Source of the DNA: Bin5 sp965221145
Lineage (GTDB): Bacteria; Chloroflexota; Anaerolineae; Caldilineales; Caldilineaceae
Direction: 5' to 3'
Length of the DNA stretch: 64,000 bases
Assembly: GCA_965221145.1 (NCBI GenBank)
Contig: OZ244877.1
Location: forward strand, 5,208,001 to 5,272,000
This document shows positions 7,210-15,691 of this stretch, piece by piece. The notes beneath the pieces were generated by a model. The model was given only the letters and a program-made list of their open reading frames with translations, was not told the DNA's origin and ran no database searches. Made by a program: the position numbers and the translations under genes. Within the stretch, counting starts at the first letter, position 1. Every line of letters begins with the position of its first letter.

Positions 7210-8358
7210 ATGTCCTCTCACTCGATGCTCGGCGCATACGGCTCGTGGGCGGCTACACTCGCCGGTGCGGGACCCCACTATCTCTCCTTCCGCCATACTC
7301 ATTGGACGGACTTGGCCGCCTGGCGGCCCGCGGCGCGCCAGCGATTTCGCGAACGGCTGGCGATGCCGGACACGGGCGGCCCGCCGGAAGTCCGCATAGA
7401 GCGGCAGTACGAATATGACGGCCTGCACGTGGAGGAGCTCTCCTGGCAACTGCCCTACGGCCCGCGCACGCAGGCTGTCCTGTTGAAACCGGCCGCCGCG
7501 CACGGCCCGCTGCCCGGTGTGCTGGCCTTGCATGATCACGGCGGCCATAAATTTCATGGCTGGCAGAAAATCACCCGTACTTCGGATCAACAGAACCCGA
7601 TCAATAGCGAGCATCAGAGACGGGCCTACGGCGACGTGGGCTGGGCCAACCGCCTCGCCCAGCGCGGCTATGCCGTACTCGTGTCCGATGCCTTCGCTTT
7701 CGGCAGCCGCCGCGTCCGCATCGCCGACGTGCCCCCGGAGATTCGCGACGGCATGGACGCGGCAGAGTCGGACGATCCCGATTACATTGTTGCCTACAAT
7801 CGCTGGGCAGGCGGCCACGAATCGACCCTGGCGCGATCCCTGTTCAGCGCAGGCGCCACCTGGCCGGGCGTCTGGCTGGCCGAGGACCTGCGCGCGCTGG
7901 ACGTGCTCTGCGCTCGCAACGATGTGGACGCGCAGCGCGTCGGTATCGGCGGGCTGTCCGGCGGCGGCCTGCGCACCGTCTACCTGGCCGGGCTGGACGA
8001 CCGCGTGCGCTGCGCGGTCTGTGTCGGCATGATGACCACCTGGCGGGACTATCTGCTCAACAAGAGCCATGCCCATACGTGGATGATCTACGTGCCGCAT
8101 CTGCCCACCGAAATGGATTACCCGGACATCCTGGGGATGCGGGCGCCGCTGCCGACATTGGTACAGAACAACACGGAGGACCCGCTCTTCACACTCACCG
8201 AGATGGAGCGGGCCGACGAGATGCTGCGCCAGTTGTATGAGAAGGCCGACGCAGCCGACCACTACCGCTGCGCCTACTATGCCGGCGAGCACAAGTTCGA
8301 CATCGCGATGCAGGCAGATGCGTTCGACTGGTTCGACCGCTGGTTAGCGCAGTTCTGA
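7210..8358 (+). CDS. Alpha/beta hydrolase (dienelactone hydrolase / acetyl-xylan esterase type)
   Basis: 382 residues from the ATG at 7210, which has AGGAAA upstream. A substrate-binding strand and HDHGGHKFHG oxyanion region (about residues 109-118) precede the nucleophile elbow GLSGGGLR (Ser about 251). EDPLFT near residue 320 and GEHKFD near 362 supply the Asp and His of the triad. No signal peptide is seen, so it is cytoplasmic. The order and length resemble alpha/beta hydrolases annotated as acetyl-xylan esterase-like or dienelactone hydrolase. The substrate cannot be read from sequence. The PHP metallohydrolase gene follows after 77 nt in the same direction and may act on the same carboxylic or ester compounds. 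Confidence 0.8.
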   Translation: MSSHSMLGAYGSWAATLAGAGPHYLSFRHTHWTDLAAWRPAARQRFRERLAMPDTGGPPEVRIERQYEYDGLHVEELSWQLPYGPRTQAVLLKPAAAHGPLPGVLALHDHGGHKFHGWQKITRTSDQQNPINSEHQRRAYGDVGWANRLAQRGYAVLVSDAFAFGSRRVRIADVPPEIRDGMDAAESDDPDYIVAYNRWAGGHESTLARSLFSAGATWPGVWLAEDLRALDVLCARNDVDAQRVGIGGLSGGGLRTVYLAGLDDRVRCAVCVGMMTTWRDYLLNKSHAHTWMIYVPHLPTEMDYPDILGMRAPLPTLVQNNTEDPLFTLTEMERADEMLRQLYEKADAADHYRCAYYAGEHKFDIAMQADAFDWFDRWLAQF

Positions 8359-8435
8359 CGCCGGAGATCCGATAGAGCAGACAAGCGAAACCGTTGCATC
8401 CACCGCCGCAAGGCGCGCCAGAAACGGAGAATCCT

Positions 8436-11000
8436 ATGAATCCTGTCTCTCCTCATTTCACGACCGTTGATCTGTCGCAATCCTTCAATGCCCGACGCGC
8501 CGAGCTTCCTGAGTCGCTGCGCGTGCCCACGCCCCTTGCGGACAGGACCGGCCCCACCGCCTTCAGCGGCATCCCCTTCGCGCTGGGTGAAGCCGACAAG
8601 CCCGCCGTCATCCTGCTGGACGCCGATCCGGTTTCCGTCGATCTGGAGGGCGCGCACGCCACGTACATCGTCTTTCTCCACGCCGTGGCCGACCGCGCCA
8701 CCAACTACCTGGACGGCTTTGCCGACAATGTGCTGGACGGGAACGAACTGGGCGAGCATGTCTCTTCCTACATCTTTGAATACGAAGACAGCGGACGCCA
8801 CGAAGCCGCGATTCTGCGCCGCTTTGCCATCCAGCAAAGCCGCATCGTCTGGGGGGGCAGCGCCTTCGCAGCCATGCCAGCCGCGAAGGCCAGGGTCTTC
8901 AACGCCGCGACTGAGGAGACCCAGTTGGGGCGGGTCCCCGGCAACGACTACGGCCGCGGCGAAACCCGCACCAGTTCGGGGCGCGAGCAGATGGACGAAA
9001 AAATGTGGCTCTACGCGCTGGAGAACCCGCATCCCGACAAGCCCATTCGCCGCCTGATCTTGCAACCGCGCAACGAGAGGTCGGCCATCTACGCCATCAG
9101 CTTGACGAATCTGAGCGAACATCCTCTGCGCCCCGGCGTGCGCCGTAAACTGCGTCTGACTCTGCCGGAGGGCGCCCGATTCAACGCCATCGACGAGTAC
9201 GAGAACCTCGCCATCGATCTGGGCTATGTCATCTCCGCCCGCGCCGCGCTGGATTACGACCGCCGGCGCTGGCTGGGCGAGGAAGCCAATGTGCAGCCGG
9301 GCGTCTCCCAACGCGATCTGATCATCGAATACAGCGCGCATCCGCAAGCCTGGCTGCACGTCGGCGTCGACACGGACGAACCGATCGTCTATGACCTGTC
9401 GCGCCTCGAAGACGGCCAATCCTCGGACGCTATCGTCGAAGTGGCGCCGGCCCATCGGCTGGTCAACGTGCGCGTGGTGCAGAAGGGGACCAACAATCTG
9501 GCGCCGGTGCGCATCCACTTCCACGGCGCGCACGGCGAATATCTGCCGCCGCGCGGCCGCCATCGCAAGGTCAATCCCCACTGGTTCGAGGACAACTATG
9601 GCGAGTTCGTCAACAGCCGCAACCAGTACAGCTACATCGACGGCCATTGCGAAGTGGATATGCCCTTGGGCGACGCATTCGTGGAGATCACCAAGGGCTA
9701 TGAGACCGCGCCGATCCGCAAACAGATCGCCATCGCGTCCGACACCGATGAACTGGTCTTCGAGTTGGAGCGGGTGCTGCCCTGGCGTGAAAAGGGCTGG
9801 GTTACAGCGGATACGCACGTCCACTTTCTCAGCCCCTCGACCGCGCTGCTGGAGGGCCAGGCCGAGGACGTGCATGTGGTCAATCTGCTGGCCAGCCAGT
9901 GGGGCGAGATGTACAGCAACGTCAGCGACTTTGACGGCAAGACGACCTTCGGCGCACGCGAGTTCGGCGGCGACGGCGAATTCCTGGTGCGGGTTGGAAC
10001 CGAAAACCGGATGCAGATTCTCGGTCATATCTCGCTGCTGGGCTACAACGGCCAGATGATCCATCCCCTTTGCAGCGGCGGCCCGACGGAGTCGGCCCTG
10101 GGCGATCCCCAGGAGGTGGTGATGGCCGAATGGGCGCAGCGCTGCATCGATCAGGGCGGGCTGGTGGTGCTGCCCCACGCGCCCAACCCCCAACTGGAGC
10201 GGGCCGCCGACATCGTCCTCGGCCTCGTCCATGCCATTGAAATGATGACCTTCAACCCCTGCGAACGGGAGCTCAATCCCTACGGCATCGCCGACTGGTA
10301 TCGCTATCTCAATCTGGGCTATCAGCTCCCGATCGTGGGCGGCTCCGACAAGATGGCGGCTTCGTCGCAACTGGGCGGCGTGCGCACCTATGCTCATCTG
10401 GGCGAACGCGAATTCACCTACGAGAACTGGATGGCCGCGGTGCAGGCGGGCAACACCTTCATGACGATCGGCCCGCTGGCGGAGTTGACCGTCGAGGGCG
10501 TCAAGCCGGGCGGACAGGTGCATCTGCCGGCTGGCGGCGGGAGCGTGGGCGTCGACTGGCGGGTCGAGTCGGTGCAGATGCCGATCCAGCAGGTAGAGGT
10601 GATCCAGGGCGGGCTGGTCGTCGATCAGGTAGATGTACACGGTGAATACAGCGCGTCCGGCAGCACGCAGGTGGCGGTCCCGGCTTCATCGTGGATCGCG
10701 CTGCGCGTGCGCGGCAGCTACCGCGGCGCGGAGGGTGAGATCGCGGCCCATACCAGCGTAGTGCAGACACTTGTGGCCGACAGCCCCCTCTTCAGCCAGC
10801 CGGACGCCTCCGCGGTGCTGGAGCAGATCGAGGGCGCGCTCGCCTACGTCGACACCATCGCCCCCCGTCCGCAGGCGCAGCGTTTTCGTGAGATGCGGGC
10901 CGTGCTGGAAGCGGCCCACAACCGCCTCCACCAGCGCATGCACGCGCACGGCGTCTACCACGACCATACACCGCTGCACGGGCATGAGGACGGAGCGTAA
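8436..11000 (+). CDS. CehA/McbA family PHP-type metallohydrolase
   Basis: 854 residues. The ATG at 8436 is preceded by CGGAG. The first 440 residues are beta-rich modules without a recognised family. The catalytic part begins with DTHVHF (D459-H463), the first metal-binding motif of PHP/amidohydrolase-like enzymes. It continues with a GHISLLGYNG segment, VVLPHAPNP, and VGGSDKMAASSQLGGVRTY, which supply further His and Asp ligands. This order is that of CehA/McbA proteins, known from carbaryl hydrolysis and peptide-modification clusters. The C-terminus carries a further domain and a His-rich tail (HAHGVYHDHTPLHGHEDG) that could bind metal. It is probably an operon with the hydrolase at 7210. 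The natural substrate is unknown. Confidence 0.82.
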   Translation: MNPVSPHFTTVDLSQSFNARRAELPESLRVPTPLADRTGPTAFSGIPFALGEADKPAVILLDADPVSVDLEGAHATYIVFLHAVADRATNYLDGFADNVLDGNELGEHVSSYIFEYEDSGRHEAAILRRFAIQQSRIVWGGSAFAAMPAAKARVFNAATEETQLGRVPGNDYGRGETRTSSGREQMDEKMWLYALENPHPDKPIRRLILQPRNERSAIYAISLTNLSEHPLRPGVRRKLRLTLPEGARFNAIDEYENLAIDLGYVISARAALDYDRRRWLGEEANVQPGVSQRDLIIEYSAHPQAWLHVGVDTDEPIVYDLSRLEDGQSSDAIVEVAPAHRLVNVRVVQKGTNNLAPVRIHFHGAHGEYLPPRGRHRKVNPHWFEDNYGEFVNSRNQYSYIDGHCEVDMPLGDAFVEITKGYETAPIRKQIAIASDTDELVFELERVLPWREKGWVTADTHVHFLSPSTALLEGQAEDVHVVNLLASQWGEMYSNVSDFDGKTTFGAREFGGDGEFLVRVGTENRMQILGHISLLGYNGQMIHPLCSGGPTESALGDPQEVVMAEWAQRCIDQGGLVVLPHAPNPQLERAADIVLGLVHAIEMMTFNPCERELNPYGIADWYRYLNLGYQLPIVGGSDKMAASSQLGGVRTYAHLGEREFTYENWMAAVQAGNTFMTIGPLAELTVEGVKPGGQVHLPAGGGSVGVDWRVESVQMPIQQVEVIQGGLVVDQVDVHGEYSASGSTQVAVPASSWIALRVRGSYRGAEGEIAAHTSVVQTLVADSPLFSQPDASAVLEQIEGALAYVDTIAPRPQAQRFREMRAVLEAAHNRLHQRMHAHGVYHDHTPLHGHEDGA

Positions 11001-11140
11001 CCCTTGGGGTGTATCCAGGATTATCGTCGGTGCATCCCGATTGATTGTCCGTCAAATGAAGCCAAACCTGTCGACCAGGTCGAAGCCGCCAATAGGCCAG
11101 CAAATCTCCCGAATGAACTGGGATATGCCCTTTGAGAGGG

Positions 11141-11268
11141 GTGCATCCGAGATTATTGCATATCCCCCTGGGATCGCGGGCGTCTCGCCCGCATCCCGTG
11201 TGGCAGGTTCCACTTTAGGGATCAGAGGTAGCCCAAAACTCACCCCCATTTTGAACTGCACCCTGCGC
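11141..11268. repeat. MITE-like dispersed repeat, family A, copy 2
   Basis: The diverged middle copy shares GCGGGCGTCTCGCCCGC, GTGTGGCAGGTTCCACTTTA and AACTCACCCCCATTTTG with copies 1 and 3. It begins GGGGTGCATCC and ends CTGCACCC, an inverted pair. Further decayed ends of the same kind (GGGGTGTATCC, GGTGCATCCC) are seen at 11006-11042. Confidence 0.7.
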
Positions 11269-11271
11269 TGA

Positions 11272-11399
11272 GGGTGCAGTCCCGAATTGGGGAATCGCCC
11301 CTGGGAACGCGGGCGTCTCGCCCGCAATCCGTGTGGCAGGTTTCACTTTAGGGGGCCAGAGGTAGCCAATAACTCACCCCCATTTTGGGATGCACCCCT
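11272..11399. repeat. MITE-like dispersed repeat, family A, copy 3
   Basis: About 128 bp bounded by GGGTGCAGTCCC and GGGATGCACCC, which are inverted relative to each other. This is the best-preserved copy, with the central GCGGGCGTCTCGCCCGC hairpin. It contains no ORF, so it could only be mobilised in trans. Confidence 0.75.
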
Positions 11400-11560
11400 T
11401 TGAGAGGCCCAGCCGAACACCAGAACAAGAGTGTGGTATAATGTCTGTCGTACAGGCATCCGGCCGAGCCGGACCCCGTTGCACTCCTTGGCCGCCAGTC
11501 GGCAGCGACGGCCTCCGCAAACGCAAAAAAGGCGTTTTCCTTCGTATAGTAATCGAGAGA

Positions 11561-11602
11561 GGGGGGGGGTAAAGCGGACAAAGCGGACATTTTTACTAAA
11601 CG
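11561..11602. repeat. Poly-G repeat, family D, copy 1
   Basis: Nine G followed by TAAAGCGGACAAAGCGGACA and ACTAAA. A matching unit with ten G is at 46013-46056, next to the IS66 element. A TATAAT box with extended TG lies at 11434-11442 just upstream, with no gene downstream of it. Confidence 0.55.
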
Positions 11603-11727
11603 TTTAGAGAAAATCCCGTCCCCGCCAGCCCGCTTGCCCGCCAAACCTCAAAACAATTGCCAGCAAATCATACTTTCTTTTGAGACGGCACAGACAAGCG
11701 CGCTCGCCTGACAACTCCTGCCATTCT

Positions 11728-11762
11728 CACCCAAAAAAATCTGGGATACGCGCCACATTCCC
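11728..11762. repeat. 35-bp direct repeat, left copy
   Basis: Identical over 35 bp (starting CACCCAAAAAAATCTGGGAT) to 13405-13439. The two copies bracket the inverted-repeat unit and its ORF. It is also the right half of repeat family B. Confidence 0.8.
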
Positions 11763-11886
11763 GGCTGCATCCGAAATGATTGGGTCGTTGCGATCTGCCC
11801 TTTCAACCTTCAAAAAAGATCCACGGAACAAGAATCGGCCCGTCGTCTGTTATCCTGTTTGAAGATTTTTTGGCGGAATGCTTTTT

Positions 11887-11915
11887 AAGGGGATTATATC
11901 GAATTTTAGCCAAAC
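11887..11915 (+). repeat. Outer inverted repeat, left end
   Basis: Contains GGATTATATCGAATTTTAGC. Its reverse complement is at 13301-13330 with one extra base. Confidence 0.8.
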
Positions 11916-11918
11916 CCC

Positions 11919-11947
11919 TTGACAAGTCTCGTCTTTTCGGGTAAAAC
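11919..11947 (+). promoter_or_regulatory. Promoter inside the inverted-repeat unit
   Basis: TTGACA (11919-11924), 17-nt spacer, TAAAAC (11942-11947), placed directly after the left outer repeat and reading towards the 12210 ORF. Confidence 0.5.
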
Positions 11948-12025
11948 TGCGAGGATTGTGGCCGTAAGGTTCATTATCCAGAAACGCTGTACGAGGACGG
12001 GAAATGCCCTGATTGCCATTCTTAA
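11945..12025 (+). pseudogene. Zinc-ribbon gene remnant
   Basis: The frame reads NCEDCGRKVHYPETLYEDGK and then CPDCHS before a TAA at 12023. This is a two-knuckle CxxC...CxxC zinc ribbon. The frame is closed upstream by a TAA at 11942-11944 and has no start codon, so it looks like the 3' remnant of a larger gene. The GCCCTGATTG part recurs inverted near 13291-13300. Confidence 0.5.
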
Positions 12026-12209
12026 AGGGGATTATGTACCAAAGTGCCATTCCAGAAAGGAAAAGGTGATTCACGTCTAAATAGAATCACTTACTCGCGT
12101 TTATTCTTGGGGCGTGCTCATCCGATTTGATGCCGAACAGCGACTATCGGTTGAACCCCGCACAGCCTTCTCCTTTTGCTTCTTTGTATCCAACGGGCGA
12201 CTATCATCT

Positions 12210-13064
12210 ATGAAATTACAGCTTTTTCGAGATCACTTAGCATTTGAGTTGAGAAACCTTCCCGATATTCGTAGTCAAGAGGTTCAAAGCTATACCCTCA
12301 CTACGTCCGTCTTGTTAAGGTACATAACGCAGGAATTAGGGATTGAAGACCTCAAAGTTCCCACCCCTTATCATTCCAACAAGTTAAGCTGCCCACTAGG
12401 GACCATTCTAAACTCTATTATTCACTACAAGGTGTTTTACCCGCAAATGGGAAATTTTGACCTTGAAGCAAGCGAATGTCTTTTCTACTTGTACTCAAGC
12501 AAAGACATGCAGAAAGAAAACAGGTTTCTCATACGATTACATGACTATTTCAATCTTGCCGCACGGATTGCCGACGACGACTTGTTTATCGCGAACTATC
12601 TGATTCGTCGAACAATCAGGTTGCTGAACCAGTCAATCAATTCAAAGACCACTCTTGAACCAGAATTCTTGCAAAAAGTGACCAGTCTTACTGAAGACTC
12701 CCTTGCACTTGGATTGAGATTGGGCAAGAGCAAGGTAATAGAAATTCCAGCCGATGTCAACGTGGATTGTTGTGAGGCATCCCGGCTGGACAGTATGCAG
12801 CGGGACTTTGTTTTCGACTATAGTGGTAAGCTGAACAGTGCCGATTTTGTCTTTGGCTTTGGAAGCAAATGGCAGATGATTCCCTTTAAGCCCCAAAAGG
12901 AGCAAATCGGAGGTACAAAACTCTTCTGCTTTGGGATTGAGAAAATTGACTATCAGGACATGAGTTTGCCAAGAAATTGTTTCGTCGTCCCATTTGATAG
13001 CTTCGTGAGGATGTTTGAAGAATTACACTGTCGATGTAAAGAAGCGTTCAATGTAAGTCTTTGA
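12210..13064 (+). CDS. Hypothetical protein of the inverted-repeat unit
   Basis: 284 residues from the ATG at 12210. An in-frame GTG at 12114 would add 32 residues that read less like protein, and neither start has a good ribosome binding site. I do not recognise the family. The sequence is soluble, helix-rich in the first half (MKLQLFRDHLAFELRNLPDI, then a long helical stretch with FLIRLHDYFNLAARI and RRTIRLLNQSIN). The C-terminal half appears beta-rich, with Trp/Phe-rich DFVFGFGSKWQMIPFKP and a Cys pair near the end (HCRC). Base composition is clearly lower in G+C than the neighbours, suggesting transfer. No transposase, nuclease or methylase motif was found. It is the only intact gene between the nested inverted repeats. 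Confidence 0.6.
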   Translation: MKLQLFRDHLAFELRNLPDIRSQEVQSYTLTTSVLLRYITQELGIEDLKVPTPYHSNKLSCPLGTILNSIIHYKVFYPQMGNFDLEASECLFYLYSSKDMQKENRFLIRLHDYFNLAARIADDDLFIANYLIRRTIRLLNQSINSKTTLEPEFLQKVTSLTEDSLALGLRLGKSKVIEIPADVNVDCCEASRLDSMQRDFVFDYSGKLNSADFVFGFGSKWQMIPFKPQKEQIGGTKLFCFGIEKIDYQDMSLPRNCFVVPFDSFVRMFEELHCRCKEAFNVSL

Positions 13065-13300
13065 CCTCAGTTCTGACGGACACAACGTAATTCTATGCAC
13101 GCTGTCTCAGAAGCCTTCAGTCTGACGCGGAAGTTAAGATATGGCACTTTGTGGTATATAAGCCCCTTAAAACCCCAGCCGAACTGTTCAGGTTCGACCC
13201 ATTGAAATTCGAGCATTGTTTGCCTACCACGCTTTGCCCCCTCCTAAAAACATAGTACAATATAGCTGTGGGAATTGCAAGTATCATAGTCAATCAGGGC

Positions 13301-13330
13301 GTTTGGCTAAAATTCGATATAATCCCCCTT
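13301..13330 (-). repeat. Outer inverted repeat, right end
   Basis: Reverse complement of 11887-11915 apart from one inserted base. Confidence 0.8.
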
Positions 13331-13367
13331 TTTAAAGCCAACATCAATCCAAAAAATCATCAAAACA

Positions 13368-13446
13368 ATCCTTTTATCCTGAAAATCCTGATTCAGACAA
13401 CGTTCACCCAAAAAAATCTGGGATACGCGCCACATTCCCCGGTTGC
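13368..13446. repeat. Dispersed repeat family B, copy 2, including the right 35-bp direct repeat
   Basis: Contains ATCCTGATTCAGACAACGTT followed by the 35-bp sequence (13405-13439) that is identical at 11728-11762. Confidence 0.75.
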
Positions 13447-13466
13447 TAACCTCCCCAACCAACTCG

Positions 13467-13475
13467 TGGTACAAT
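13467..13475 (+). promoter_or_regulatory. Extended -10 element before the Gfo/Idh gene
   Basis: TG-G-TACAAT with TACAAT at 13470-13475, 44 nt upstream of the ATG at 13519. No good -35 is visible. Confidence 0.4.
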
Positions 13476-13518
13476 GCAGAAACAGGATACGCAAGCCGAG
13501 TGACACGAGGACAGAGCC

Positions 13519-14559
13519 ATGCCTGAAATTCGCTGGGGAATCGTTGGTTGCGGGGACGTGTGCGAGGTCAAGAGCGGGCCTGGGCTGTACAAAGCCGAGG
13601 ACTCGGCGCTGGTGGCGGTGATGCGCCGCAACGGGGAACTCGCCGCCGACTATGCCCGCCGCCACGCCGTGCCCCGCTGGTACGACGACGGCGACAGGCT
13701 GATCAACGACCCGGACGTGAACGCCGTCTACATCGCCACGCCGCCCGACACCCACATGGAATATACGCTTAAGGCGGCCCAGGCCGGCAAGCCGGTCTAT
13801 GTGGAAAAGCCGATGGCCCGCACCTTCGACGAGTGCCAGGCGATGATTCGCGCCTGCGAAGCGGCCGGTGTCCCTCTGTGGGTCGCCTACTACCGGCGGC
13901 GCTTGCCCAAATTTCTCAAAGTGCAGGAATTGCTCGAACAAGGGGCGATCGGCGATGTGCGCTCGGTCCTGATCCGTTACTACCAGCGGCCGAAGGCTTT
14001 TGCGACCGCATCTGCCGCGCACTTGCAAAAGCCTGAGCAGGGGCCTAGCGATGCTTTCCCGGACCAGCGCAGTTGGCGGGTCGATCCGGAGATCGCCGGC
14101 GCCGGCCTCTTCCTGGACTTAGGCTCCCATATGCTGGACATTCTCGACTATCTGCTCGGCCCCATCAGCCGCGTCGAAGGGTTCGCCGCCAATCAGGGCG
14201 GGCACTACGACGCCGAGGACATCGTCTGCGGCAGCTTCACATTTGAATCCGGCGTGCAGGGCACGGGTACATGGATGTTCACCGGCTTCGAAAATCTCGA
14301 CTGGACGGAGATCGAAGGCACGGAAGGCCGCATCGGCTATGTCTGTTTCGACGCCAGCCCCATCGTCCTGACGACAAGCGCCGGCGCCCAGGAGATCCCG
14401 ATAACGCAGCCGGACCACGTGCATCAACCGCTCATCCAGACCATCGTTGACGAACTCAACGGGCGCGGGCGCTGCCCCAGCACCGGCGTCAGCGGCGCGC
14501 GCACATCCTGGGTGATGGACCAGATGCTGGCGGAGTACCGGCAGAAAAACTATGGATAG
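13519..14559 (+). CDS. Gfo/Idh/MocA family NAD(P)-dependent oxidoreductase
   Basis: 346 residues, typical length. An N-terminal Rossmann fold has WGIVGCGDVCEVKSGP (residues 5-20) as the dinucleotide-binding turn, DPDVNAVYIATPPDTH at strand 4, and the family signature VYVEKPMA near residue 98 (the Lys contacts cofactor and substrate). The C-terminal half is the open beta-sheet substrate domain, with LDLGSHMLDILDYLLG carrying the catalytic His region. These enzymes oxidise or reduce sugars and cyclitols. The adjacent aldose 1-epimerase gene (7-nt gap) supports a sugar substrate. AGGA precedes the ATG. Confidence 0.88.
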   Translation: MPEIRWGIVGCGDVCEVKSGPGLYKAEDSALVAVMRRNGELAADYARRHAVPRWYDDGDRLINDPDVNAVYIATPPDTHMEYTLKAAQAGKPVYVEKPMARTFDECQAMIRACEAAGVPLWVAYYRRRLPKFLKVQELLEQGAIGDVRSVLIRYYQRPKAFATASAAHLQKPEQGPSDAFPDQRSWRVDPEIAGAGLFLDLGSHMLDILDYLLGPISRVEGFAANQGGHYDAEDIVCGSFTFESGVQGTGTWMFTGFENLDWTEIEGTEGRIGYVCFDASPIVLTTSAGAQEIPITQPDHVHQPLIQTIVDELNGRGRCPSTGVSGARTSWVMDQMLAEYRQKNYG

Positions 14560-14565
14560 CGACGA

Positions 14566-15621
14566 ATGAAACTCAGCAGCAAAGCCTTCGGCAAAACGAA
14601 AAGCGGGCAACAGGTCAGGCAGTATACGCTCGCCAACAGCACCGGCGTCCAGGTGGATGTTCTCGACTACGGCGGGCTGATCCGCACGCTGTCGACGCCG
14701 GACCGCAACGGACAGGCGGGCGATGTGGTGCTGGGCTTCGACTCGCTCGACGACTATCTGGTCGACCATCCCTACTTCGGCGTGCTGGTGGGCCGCTTCG
14801 CCAACCGCATTCGCGGCGCCAGCTTTGCCTTGGACGGCGTGCGCTATCAGCTTGCCCGCAACCTCGGCGACGACCATCTTCACGGCGGTGAAGGCGGCTT
14901 CGACAAAGTCGTCTGGCAGGCTCAACCCTTTCAAAATGAACGGGCGGTCGGCCTCCTCCTCACCCACCACAGCCCGGATGGCGAGGACCACTACCCGGGC
15001 GCTCTCGATACGCAGGTGACGCTCAGCCTCAACGATGGCAACGAACTGCGTCTCGACTACCGGGCGACCTGCGACGCGCCCACGATCGTCAATCTGACCA
15101 ATCACAGCTACTTCAACCTGGCCGGGCAGGGCACGATTCTCGACCACGTAGCCATGATCGATGCCGACGCGTTCACGCCGATGGACAGCACTCTGATCCC
15201 CACGGGCGAACTGCGAGACGTGACCGGAACGCCCTTCGACTTCCGCCAGCCTACCGCCATCGGCGCGCGCATCAACGCCGACGACGAACAGATCCGGATG
15301 GGCGGCGGCTACGATCATAACTTCGTCCTCAACGGGACGCCCGGCACGCTGCGGCTGGCAGCCCGCGTCTCCGAGCCGAACAGCGGCCGCGTGCTGGAGG
15401 TGCTGACAACCCAACCGGGCGTGCAGTTCTATACGGGCAACATGATGGTCACGGCGACCGCGGGCAAAGGCGGGCAGGTGTATCCACACCACGGCGGATT
15501 CTGTCTGGAGACGCAACATTTTCCCGATGCGCCCAACCGGCCCGACTTCCCGTCCGTGGTCCTGCGGCCCGGCGAAGAGTACAACCAGACGACCGTTTTC
15601 CGCTTTTCAACCGAACCATAG
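14566..15621 (+). CDS. galM: Aldose 1-epimerase (mutarotase)
   Basis: 351 residues, normal GalM length. It interconverts alpha and beta anomers of hexoses. Family motifs: DYGGLIRTL at the N-terminus, GRFANRIRGASF (substrate-binding Arg), GDDHLHGGEGGFDKVVW (His), LTNHSYFNLAG (catalytic His) and GGYDHNFVL. The last part has VYTG-like QFYTGN and a late catalytic-Glu segment ending GFCLETQHFPDAPN. It starts 7 nt after the dehydrogenase stop and is surely in the same operon. The gene product is cytoplasmic, with no signal peptide. Confidence 0.92.
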   Translation: MKLSSKAFGKTKSGQQVRQYTLANSTGVQVDVLDYGGLIRTLSTPDRNGQAGDVVLGFDSLDDYLVDHPYFGVLVGRFANRIRGASFALDGVRYQLARNLGDDHLHGGEGGFDKVVWQAQPFQNERAVGLLLTHHSPDGEDHYPGALDTQVTLSLNDGNELRLDYRATCDAPTIVNLTNHSYFNLAGQGTILDHVAMIDADAFTPMDSTLIPTGELRDVTGTPFDFRQPTAIGARINADDEQIRMGGGYDHNFVLNGTPGTLRLAARVSEPNSGRVLEVLTTQPGVQFYTGNMMVTATAGKGGQVYPHHGGFCLETQHFPDAPNRPDFPSVVLRPGEEYNQTTVFRFSTEP

Positions 15622-15691
15622 ACGCATCATGAGGTGGAGCGTTACAATATGAGAGTCCGTCTATAGACTTCCACTGGCAAAGGGGCTAACA

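Larger units (their letters stand above)
11861..13362. mobile_element. Candidate mobile or passenger unit with nested inverted repeats around one ORF
   Basis: The outer inverted pair is 11887-11915 against 13301-13330: 29 of 30 positions match, with core GATTATATCGAATTTTAGCC. It extends outward imperfectly through GATTTTTTGG to about 60 bp. An inner inverted pair, 12023-12051 against 13141-13170, shares TTAA(A)GGGG and AAAGTGCCAT. Between them lie a promoter, a zinc-ribbon gene remnant and one intact ORF of unrecognised family. The interior is markedly richer in A+T than the flanks. No transposase was recognised, so mobility is inferred from architecture only. Confidence 0.5.

Noticed and set aside
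8277..10640. Long reverse ORF of 787 codons opposite the PHP metallohydrolase
   Set aside because: It is the antisense shadow of a strong family gene in GC-rich DNA; its translation is rich in His, Arg, Val and Gln with no family motif.
11348..11644. Reverse ORF of 98 codons in the repeat nest
   Set aside because: It runs through repeat family A ends and the poly-G tract, has no ribosome site and no protein-like composition.
13190..13210. tRNA T-arm-like GGTTCGACCC
   Set aside because: No acceptor stem, anticodon arm or D arm could be paired around it.
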